This document shows, piece by piece, positions 1 to 9,474 of a DNA stretch of 64,000 bases. Under the pieces are notes generated by a model. That model was not told the DNA's origin. It searched no databases and saw only the letters and a list, made by a program, of their open reading frames with translations. Source of the stretch: Coriobacteriales bacterium OH1046 (lineage in GTDB: Bacteria > Actinomycetota > Coriobacteriia > Coriobacteriales > Atopobiaceae); the NCBI GenBank assembly GCA_004010535.1, contig RQYE01000001.1:1-64000 (forward strand). Reading direction: 5' to 3'. The translations under genes and the position numbers were made by a program. Each line of letters opens with the position of its first letter. Positions within the stretch are counted from its first letter, which is position 1.

Positions 1-1
1 A

Positions 2-1618
<1,617 letters not shown>

Positions 1619-1644
1619 GCCCCCTTCGGCATGCGCCTGCTTTG

Positions 1645-1666
1645 GAGCCCGGGGAAACCCGGGCTC
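1645..1666 (+). terminator. Hairpin terminator after gdhA
   Basis: GAGCCCGGG and CCCGGGCTC form a perfect 9-bp stem with a GAAA loop, 27 nt after the gdhA stop. The T-run is weak (TGTTCAT), so termination efficiency is uncertain. Confidence 0.6.
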
Positions 1667-1795
1667 TGTTCATCCCGGTCGTTCCCTTGGCGCGGCGCAT
1701 GGGCTGCGCCATGTTCGGATATCGCGTAAATTTGCATAGTCGCACGGTAAAGTACCTGCATCTTTGCTATCATTTCAAGGCTATGCGATTTCTCT

Positions 1796-1880
<85 letters not shown>

Positions 1881-1954
1881 AACGAGAGATCGAAGAGCCC
1901 GTTTTGTTAGGATGGCGAGAGATCGCCTGGATTGCGAGACACATGGAGGACGCG

Positions 1955-3358
1955 TTGAACATCACCGTCAAACCGCAGGAGCCCAAGGACGGCGTCCTGA
2001 CTGCGCAGGTCACCGTTCCTGCCGCAGATGTAGATGCAGCTATTGCCAAGACCTATAGGGATATCGCCCATAAGTACCAGTTCCAGGGCTTCCGCCGTGG
2101 TCATGTGCCGCGTCCCGTCATCGACGGCATCCTCGGCAAGCAGGCTGTTCTCGCGCAGGCGACCAATGACATCCTGAACGATCTCGAACCCATGGTCCTC
2201 AACGAGCTCGACATCGTTCCCATCGGCCGCCTCGAATATCCCGAGGAGCCCGACACGCTCTCCGCAGGCATCGACTACATGGTCGAGTGCCACATGGATG
2301 TCCGTCCTTCCGCCGGGCTCACCTCCTACGATGCGCCGTCCATCACCATGCCCCCCGATGAGGCCACCGATGCCGAGATCGAGCTGCAGATCAACCAGCT
2401 GCTCTCCTATCAGACCACCTATGAGGATGCCAAGCTCGAACGCGCCGTCGAGGAAGGCGACATCATCTCGGTCAATATCGACGATGTCGGGAACGGCGGC
2501 CGTTATGCCGGGCAGAATCGTATGATCTCGCTCGACGGCGCCAGCCTCCCCGAGGCTCTGCGCAACGGCCTCGTAGGCATGAACCCCGGCGAGACCAAGG
2601 ATGTCTCATGGGAAGAGGGCGACAGCACCGTCAAGCTCACCCTCACCCTCAACTCCATCATGAAGGCCATCACGCCCGAGCTCACCGACGAGCTTGCCAA
2701 GAAGAACTTCGGCTTCGAGACGGTCGACGAGCTCAAGGCCGCCATCAAGGAGGAGATCGAGCAGGATAAGGTCCGCTCGTTGCCCGGTCTCAAGGAGGAC
2801 CGTCTCGTCGAGGCCGTCGGAAAGCTCCTCGATCTCGAAGAGGTCCCCGAGAACTACAAGAACCAGATCTTCAACGAGCTCGCCAACGAGTTCCTCTCGA
2901 CGTTGCAGCGCCAAGGCCTCACGCTTGACACCTATCTCGGCGCCCGCGGGGTGGAGGCCAAGGACTTCCTCAACGATCTGCACGCCCAAGCCGATGAGCG
3001 AGCCCGCCAGTCGCTCGCCCTCGATGCGCTCGCCTCCCATCTCGATATCGCCGTTTCCGATGACGATGTCCGAGCCGAATTCGGGAAAGCCCGGGTCGAC
3101 GATGTCGATGCCGCCATCGATGAGTGGACTTCCGGTGGCCGTATCCCGGCGATCCGCGAGTCCATCAGGCGCACCAAGGCTTTGAGCTGGCTCGTCGAGA
3201 ATGCCGAGGTCGAGATCGTCGACGAGGTCGGCGAGCGTGCAGCCGCCGGGAAGAAGCCCGCCAAGAAGAAATCGGCCCCCAAGAAGGCTGCCGGGAAGAA
3301 ACCCGCCAAGAAGAAGGATTCTTCCAAGGAGCAGCCCGAAGAGCCTCCTGCGGAGTAG
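1955..3358 (+). CDS. tig: Trigger factor, ribosome-bound chaperone and prolyl isomerase
   Basis: It binds nascent chains at the ribosome exit tunnel. The 467-aa product starts with TTG at 1955, preceded by GGAGGA; this gives MNITVKPQ, the normal trigger factor N-terminus. The ribosome-binding signature is present as GFRRGHVPR near residue 45. A PPIase-like middle domain and a long helical C-terminal domain follow. The last 45 residues are odd: a low-complexity Lys/Ala/Pro tail with repeated PAKKK and APKKA units ending in an acidic patch, resembling histone H1-like tails and not part of the core family. An in-frame ATG at 1943 is a possible alternative start. clpP and clpX follow, the common tig-clpP-clpX order. 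Confidence 0.95.
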   Translation: MNITVKPQEPKDGVLTAQVTVPAADVDAAIAKTYRDIAHKYQFQGFRRGHVPRPVIDGILGKQAVLAQATNDILNDLEPMVLNELDIVPIGRLEYPEEPDTLSAGIDYMVECHMDVRPSAGLTSYDAPSITMPPDEATDAEIELQINQLLSYQTTYEDAKLERAVEEGDIISVNIDDVGNGGRYAGQNRMISLDGASLPEALRNGLVGMNPGETKDVSWEEGDSTVKLTLTLNSIMKAITPELTDELAKKNFGFETVDELKAAIKEEIEQDKVRSLPGLKEDRLVEAVGKLLDLEEVPENYKNQIFNELANEFLSTLQRQGLTLDTYLGARGVEAKDFLNDLHAQADERARQSLALDALASHLDIAVSDDDVRAEFGKARVDDVDAAIDEWTSGGRIPAIRESIRRTKALSWLVENAEVEIVDEVGERAAAGKKPAKKKSAPKKAAGKKPAKKKDSSKEQPEEPPAE

Positions 3359-3366
3359 GGCGCCTT

Positions 3367-3410
3367 TTGAGCATTTTTTCTGCCCCGGGTAAGATAATCC
3401 TTGCCCGGGG
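3367..3410 (+). promoter_or_regulatory. Promoter and inverted repeat ahead of clpP
   Basis: TTGAGC (3367-3372), a 17-nt spacer and TAAGAT (3390-3395) form a plausible sigma-70-type promoter. The -10 lies inside an inverted repeat, CCCCGGG (3383-3389) and CCCGGGG (3404-3410), which could be an operator or weak hairpin. No T-run follows, so it is unlikely to be a terminator for tig. Confidence 0.45.
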
Positions 3411-3441
3411 TATCAATTAGGGGAGTAAAAGGAGGACTCAC

Positions 3442-4059
3442 ATGATCAACCCGACCAATATCCCGCTCATCCCATATGTCATCGAGCAGACCCCGCGTGG
3501 CGAGCGCAGCTACGATATCTACTCCCGGCTCCTGAACGATCGCATCGTCTTCCTCGGGGAGCCCATCACCCGCGAAAGCGCCAACCTCGTCATCGCACAG
3601 CTCCTGCACCTCGAGAGCCAGGATCCCGATAAGGACATCTCGCTCTACATCGACTCCCCCGGCGGCGAGGTCTACGCCGGCCTCGGCATCCTCGATACGA
3701 TGAATTTCATCAAACCCGAGGTCTCCACCATCTGCGTGGGCATGGCAGCCTCCATGGCGGCCGTGCTGCTGGCCGCCGGCGCCAAGGGCAAGCGCCTCGC
3801 GCTCCCCAATGCCATGATCCTCATCCACCAGCCCAGCTCCGGGGTCGAGGGCCAGCAGACCGACATCCAGATCGTCGCCGACGAGACGAAGTGGATCCGC
3901 CAGCATCTGAACGAGCTTCTGTCCGAATATACGGGGCAGCCCATCGAGAAGGTCAATGCCGACACCGAGCGCGATAACTACCTGCGCGCTGCCGAGGCCG
4001 CCGCGTACGGCCTTGTCGATAAGGTCATCAGCTCCCGCATCGAGCAGTCCGACGAGTAG
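3442..4059 (+). CDS. clpP: ATP-dependent Clp protease proteolytic subunit
   Basis: This serine peptidase of the Clp protease forms a 14-mer barrel and works with ClpX or ClpC in the cytosol. It has 205 aa, normal family length. The catalytic triad is visible with standard spacing: Ser104 in GMAASM, His129 in ILIHQP and Asp178 in TERDNY. The oxyanion region [10 protein letters not shown] is intact. The start follows AGGAGG by 8 nt. It is 17 bp upstream of clpX and probably co-transcribed with it from the promoter near 3367-3395. Confidence 0.97.
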   Translation: MINPTNIPLIPYVIEQTPRGERSYDIYSRLLNDRIVFLGEPITRESANLVIAQLLHLESQDPDKDISLYIDSPGGEVYAGLGILDTMNFIKPEVSTICVGMAASMAAVLLAAGAKGKRLALPNAMILIHQPSSGVEGQQTDIQIVADETKWIRQHLNELLSEYTGQPIEKVNADTERDNYLRAAEAAAYGLVDKVISSRIEQSDE

Positions 4060-4076
4060 TCTGGAGCCAGCTATCC

Positions 4077-5360
<1,284 letters not shown>

Positions 5361-5403
5361 CGGGGATGCGCAGGGGGACGGTCCTTCGCGTGGCAAGGGG
5401 CAT

Positions 5404-5471
5404 CACGTGACAAGGGGACAGGTCGTTTGTCACGGCGTGCCGTGACAAACGACCTGTCCCCTTGTCACGTG
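5404..5471. repeat. Perfect palindromic repeat, 33-bp arms
   Basis: The left arm (5404-5436) and right arm (5439-5471) are exact reverse complements separated by GT. The core reads GACAAGGGGACAGGT. Related elements occur at 41551-41653 (50-bp arms) and as a half copy at 12579-12607, so this is a dispersed family rather than a local terminator. It sits between the convergent clpX and the glycosyltransferase gene and may also stop transcription from both sides. Confidence 0.9.
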
Positions 5472-5481
5472 CCATGCCGGT

Positions 5482-6600
5482 TCAGCCCAAGCTGCCGCCC
5501 ATACGCATATAGGCGCCGATGGTGTATTTGCGGCGGATGGATTTGGGTGGGAAGATGATGTCGAACAGCGGCATGCCCACGCGCAGGGCAAGGGCCGACT
5601 GAGCGCGTTTGGCCACGCTCGTCGGCTTCACGCGCGACTCCTCCAAGCGCTCGCGGAGCGTGCCCAGATAGGGTGAGCGACGCGCATAGTCCCAGAAGAC
5701 GTGGCCGAGATCGCAATCGGGATAGAGCCATGGGCGGTCATCGGGCCCGGCGTAGTGGATGATGCGCCTGTTCTCGCGCGCGGTATCGTATTCGTCGCGG
5801 AAGTCCTCCGGAGCTTGCGCGATGATGGACTTCCTCCTGATGTTGACCCAGTCGTAGAGGAGGTTCCAGCTCATGTCGATGCGCACGTAGGCACCGTCGG
5901 CCACCTTGTTGAGGACATCTTGGTCGAGCCAGCGCCACACGCGGCGTGTGGCGAGTTCCAAGAGCTGCTCGGGGGTGGTCCGGCGTCTGAACTCCTCGAG
6001 GTTCATGAGGAGGACGCCCGCTTGGAAATACCGATGGGGATCGGTGAGCCCCAGATCGTTTTTAAGGTAGGGTCCGACGCCCTGATCATACCCGTCTACC
6101 TGGCCTACGGTGTCGGCGTCGCGTGTGGCGCCGAGAAGATAGCCCTCCACATCCGTATCCCAAAGCTCGGCGATATCGGCGAGGACCACGAGATCGGAAT
6201 CGAGGTAGACGGCCTTTCTCACACTCGGCAGCAGCGACGGCGCGAGCAGGCGGAAATAGGTTTCCAAGCGGAAGTGGCCGTAGTGGGGGAGCTTGCGGTT
6301 GCCGATGGCGGTCTCCGCGTCGAGAAAACCGATGCCGATGTTATCGCGGTTGACTTGGCGTGAGAGCGTGATCATGCTCGACGGCGAGATATCCCGCGTC
6401 AGGACAACGATGTCGTAGCGGCGTTCAGCCGAGGCGTGCTCGATCAGGGATTGAAGAGCCACCGAGAGGTAGGGGACGAAATTCTCGCTTGCGGCGAATA
6501 CGACGACAACGTCATCGAGGGAAAGGCCGAGGCCTCCCTCTGATCCGGCGAGCAGGACGTTCGGTACCTGCTCGGTCATGTGCGCGCTGTTGTAGGGCAT
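5482..6600 (-). CDS. Family 8 glycosyltransferase (LPS galactosyl/glucosyltransferase-like)
   Basis: It transfers a sugar from a UDP-sugar to a cell-surface glycan or lipid acceptor; the acceptor is unknown. The 372-aa product has the GT8 layout: VVVFAASENFVPYLSVAL near the N-terminus, then the metal-binding DxD as YLDSDLVV, then QAGVLLMNLEEFR and DQDVLN, all typical of GT8 enzymes. The C-terminal WNLLYDW and HYAGPDDRPW blocks match the LgtC/RfaI type. The start is supported by AAGGAGGAGGGG directly upstream. TATACT at 6688-6693 on the minus strand is a possible -10, but it overlaps the end of the upstream tatD region. It is monocistronic. Confidence 0.88.
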   Translation of the reverse strand: MPYNSAHMTEQVPNVLLAGSEGGLGLSLDDVVVVFAASENFVPYLSVALQSLIEHASAERRYDIVVLTRDISPSSMITLSRQVNRDNIGIGFLDAETAIGNRKLPHYGHFRLETYFRLLAPSLLPSVRKAVYLDSDLVVLADIAELWDTDVEGYLLGATRDADTVGQVDGYDQGVGPYLKNDLGLTDPHRYFQAGVLLMNLEEFRRRTTPEQLLELATRRVWRWLDQDVLNKVADGAYVRIDMSWNLLYDWVNIRRKSIIAQAPEDFRDEYDTARENRRIIHYAGPDDRPWLYPDCDLGHVFWDYARRSPYLGTLRERLEESRVKPTSVAKRAQSALALRVGMPLFDIIFPPKSIRRKYTIGAYMRMGGSLG

Positions 6601-6677
6601 ATCCCCTCCTCCTTACAAAGAGACCTCCCCGATGGTGGCGGCTCCATGGACTATATCCGACCCGTGGAGGTGTTCCA

Positions 6678-7448
6678 TCACAAGAAGAGTATACCCGCTG
6701 CATTCTCGTGAGCCTGCCGAACGGCGTCCTCGCCGATGATCGCCACAGCTGTCCTCTCTGCATGATCGAGGGATCCTGCGATGGCGGCAAAACCCAACAC
6801 GGCATCGCCGGGCCAGGGCATATCGGTTTCGAAGAGGAGCCTATCGCGCGGGATGAGCTTGAGGTATTCCCGACCTTTCCCGGTTCTGAGCGAACGTTCG
6901 CCCAAGCTGAACCAGCAGCCTGCGTGGATGGCGTCCCAGAGGAGATCTGCCGAGTCGCTGAACCAGTGGAGGATGCAGATGCAGGTCTCGAGGCAATCAG
7001 TCTCGCGGAGGATGCCGAGCACGGTTTCGGTGGAACGCACCGCATGGATGCTCAAGACTTTAGGCGCGTCCGGTGCGGAAGCCGACCCGGCGGAAGCGCA
7101 GATGCGCCTGAAGGCAGCCTCCTGGAGCTTCCACGAGCCCACGGGAGCGTGCTTCTCCATGAAGTCGAGGCCTATCTCGCCGATGAAACGCGTGGTGGGG
7201 ATGAGGCTCTCAAGAGCCAGGATGCCATCCTCGCCAGACCGTCCATCGGCAAGCCACCAGGGGTGCAATCCCGCTCCCACGCGCACGTTCGCGCAATCGC
7301 CGAGGAGCTCGCGGGCGACGAGATAATCCTGCGGAGTGGTGGTGACGGCGAGGAGCGCCGTGCGAGCGCGTGCAGCCTCGGCGGCGGCGGCGCGGGGGTC
7401 GTCGAACTGGTCGAGATGGCAATGCGTGTCGGCGTGCTCGAAGGTCAC
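6678..7448 (-). CDS. TatD-family metal-dependent DNase/hydrolase
   Basis: It is an amidohydrolase-fold metal hydrolase; family members act on DNA 3' ends or other phosphoesters. The 256-aa product has the first metal motif as DTHCHLDQF, then GLHPWW, the Glu ligand in IGEIGLDF, SIHAVRS and the C-terminal FETDMPWPG. The start is GTG at 7448, whose GTGA overlaps the TGA stop of tcdA (7447-7445), so the two are probably translationally coupled. Its middle is less conserved than E. coli TatD and its length is near the family norm. The true substrate cannot be read from sequence. Confidence 0.85.
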   Translation of the reverse strand: MTFEHADTHCHLDQFDDPRAAAAEAARARTALLAVTTTPQDYLVARELLGDCANVRVGAGLHPWWLADGRSGEDGILALESLIPTTRFIGEIGLDFMEKHAPVGSWKLQEAAFRRICASAGSASAPDAPKVLSIHAVRSTETVLGILRETDCLETCICILHWFSDSADLLWDAIHAGCWFSLGERSLRTGKGREYLKLIPRDRLLFETDMPWPGDAVLGFAAIAGSLDHAERTAVAIIGEDAVRQAHENAAGILFL

Positions 7449-8188
7449 GGCTGCTCCAATCCGACGATATCGCGGATGACCTTGCTCGCGAGCATCTGGC
7501 CCATGATGGGTGGGAAATAGCTCATGGTCCCCAAGATGGATTCCCCTGCGCGCACGAAGCCGTTCTCGTCGATCGCCTCGTATTTGCCGAGCACCTCGAG
7601 CGGCTGTTCGTCCGAGTAGAGCACGGTGAGGTTTCTGATTCCGCGTTTGCGGCATTCCTTGCGCATGATGCGGGCGATGGGGTCGATGGAGGTTTTCTCG
7701 ATGCGTGAGAAACGCAGACGGGTAGGATCGAGCTTGTTGGCACCGCCCATGGCCGAGACGAGCGGCAGGTCCATCCCCTGGCACCAGAGGGCTATCGCGA
7801 GCTTCTGGGCGATGGTGTCGATGGCGTCGACCACGTAATCGGGGCGGGGGAGCGCGCCGAGCTGCTCGGGAAGCCGGTCTTTGTCGAGGAAGGCCTGGAC
7901 GGCCGTGACATCGCAGGCAGGATTGATATCCAACACCATCTCGCGCATGACCTCGGTTTTCGCGCGGCCAACCGTGCTTTGGAAGGCGAGCGCCTGTCGG
8001 TTGATATTGCTGGGCGTCACCACGTCGCGATCGACGAGCACGAGATGCCCTACGCCGCCGCGCGCGAGCGCCTCCGCGCAGGCGGAGCCCACGCCGCCGA
8101 GTCCGAGTACCATGACAGCGGCATCTTCGAGCTTGGCGAGGCCCTCGTTCCCGAGGATGAGCCTCGATCTGTCTGCTGCGGTCTCCAT
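7445..8188 (-). CDS. tcdA: tRNA threonylcarbamoyladenosine dehydratase (CsdL/TcdA)
   Basis: This E1-like enzyme uses ATP to cyclise t6A37 to ct6A in ANN-decoding tRNAs. The nucleotide-binding GLGGVGSACAEALARGG, the acidic DRDVVTPSNINRQ and the later ALWCQGMDLP and MGGANKLDP blocks are typical of TcdA rather than MoeB/ThiF; it lacks the zinc CxxC pairs of MoeB. ATG 8188 was chosen because CGGAG lies 6 nt upstream; ATG 8215 would add nine residues but has no ribosome binding site. Its stop overlaps the GTG of the TatD gene, indicating a two-gene operon. Upstream lies a cluster of inverted TGCGGTATTC motifs. Confidence 0.88.
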   Translation of the reverse strand: METAADRSRLILGNEGLAKLEDAAVMVLGLGGVGSACAEALARGGVGHLVLVDRDVVTPSNINRQALAFQSTVGRAKTEVMREMVLDINPACDVTAVQAFLDKDRLPEQLGALPRPDYVVDAIDTIAQKLAIALWCQGMDLPLVSAMGGANKLDPTRLRFSRIEKTSIDPIARIMRKECRKRGIRNLTVLYSDEQPLEVLGKYEAIDENGFVRAGESILGTMSYFPPIMGQMLASKVIRDIVGLEQP

Positions 8189-8239
8189 GCGCTGCTCCGT
8201 GGTTGCGACGGTCATACAGTACTTTAACGGTTATGCGGC

Positions 8240-8401
8240 CTGCGGTATTCGGGAATACCGCAGTATTCAGGGGTGACGAGAGTTGCGGTATTCTTAAACG
8301 CGCAGGTAGCGGCCTTGCAGGTTCTTCTCAGCCACAGCTACGATTGCGGTGATCGCGAATACCGCACTTCCAGCATGCGACCCCGATTGCGGCGATCGCG
8401 A
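8240..8401. repeat. Cluster of inverted TGCGGTATTC motifs and a direct repeat
   Basis: The 10-mer TGCGGTATTC occurs at 8241-8250 and 8284-8293, and its reverse complement at 8253-8262 and 8357-8366. The first pair forms an almost loopless palindrome (8240-8263). A direct repeat, CGATTGCGGYGATCGCGA, occurs at 8341-8358 and 8384-8401. The cluster fills the gap between the stop of the CmpB-like gene and the start of tcdA, so it could be a tcdA operator array, a terminator or a small mobile remnant. Confidence 0.75.
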
Positions 8402-8420
8402 GGCTGGCGCCTCGAGTGCG

Positions 8421-9365
8421 CTACTTTCCGCCGCCGATGGTCATGTTCTGGAAGCGCGCGGCGATGAACTGGTCGGTATAGTTCTCGTCGATCCATTCCT
8501 CGAAGAGGTTCGCCGGCGGGATGCCCGCATCGCGTGCCGCCATGCGCCCGAAACAGGCGACGGTCATGAAGATATCGGCGGCAAGGTAGAGGGCGAGCAA
8601 TGACACGAACGTGACTTGGCGCACTGTGGTGGGATTGCCGATGCGGTAGAGCAGCTCGGGCATGATGACCTTGCTCCAGACCGAGCCGAGCCCGCCCCAG
8701 AAGAAGAGGAACGGCCACGCGACCCACTTGGTGATGGCACCGGGGACGTTCGTATAGTCCCAGGATACAGCCCCGAGGAATGTCTCCATACCCCAACCGG
8801 TGGCCTGCTCGAGGAGTCCGCCCACGATCATGCCCACGACGAAGACCTGCCAGGATCGGGCACCCTGCTTGCGGAGCTTCCAGCATACGAGCGTGAGCAG
8901 CACTGCCCCGAATCCGTAGATGGGAGAGTAGGGTCCCCATACCAAGCCCACGCGGCTTTCGGTGAGGCCCTCCGTCGCGAACATCCAGATCTCCTCGATG
9001 ATGAGGCCGAGGAAGCTTCCCACGAGGAAGATGATGACGATCTGATACCAGCTGAGCTTGAGATAGGAGAGGTAGGCGTCCCGGGCATGCCATGACGCCG
9101 CCCTCAAGGCCCGCTTCTGCTCACGGGTGAGCTTGGGTGCCTGGCCGGTGACCTCCTTGCCGAGCCGCTTGAGGGAGCGCCGATCGTCCAACTCCCGTAC
9201 GTAGGAGCGGATGCTCTCGGCGTATGCCGCCTCGACGTGATGCTCGTCTACCAGCTCATGGATCTTCTTGCCGCGCCCCAGCCATGCGAAGAAGGTGGCG
9301 ACGGCTCCTATGATGAGGCGTATGAGGAAGAAGAGGACGAAGAGGGACAGCAGGGCGAAAAGCAT
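8421..9365 (-). CDS. CmpB-like putative ABC transporter permease (PF06541 type) membrane protein
   Basis: The 314-aa product begins with a hydrophobic segment (residues 1-28), then a charged, cytoplasmic-looking linker to about residue 95. After this come several membrane helices with GLVWGPYSPIYGFGAVLLTLV and WDYTNVPGA motifs, recognised from the family named putative ABC-transporter type IV (CmpB). The family role is not established and there is no ATPase next to it. The start follows GGAGG. A Thr/Arg/Lys-rich linker is longer than in the shortest family members. Confidence 0.72.
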   Translation of the reverse strand: MLFALLSLFVLFFLIRLIIGAVATFFAWLGRGKKIHELVDEHHVEAAYAESIRSYVRELDDRRSLKRLGKEVTGQAPKLTREQKRALRAASWHARDAYLSYLKLSWYQIVIIFLVGSFLGLIIEEIWMFATEGLTESRVGLVWGPYSPIYGFGAVLLTLVCWKLRKQGARSWQVFVVGMIVGGLLEQATGWGMETFLGAVSWDYTNVPGAITKWVAWPFLFFWGGLGSVWSKVIMPELLYRIGNPTTVRQVTFVSLLALYLAADIFMTVACFGRMAARDAGIPPANLFEEWIDENYTDQFIAARFQNMTIGGGK

Positions 9366-9474
9366 GAAGAACCTCCAATCTCCTGCTGCTAATCCGCATC
9401 CACTACTTTAGCTCATCGATTGGGTGGTATCCTAATTCAGCTATGCATTTTCCTGATGAGGAGTTGAGCTGCAC

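Noticed and set aside
9366-9474. T-box ahead of valS
   Set aside because: The gap is only 109 bp, with no specifier loop and no T-box-like sequence.
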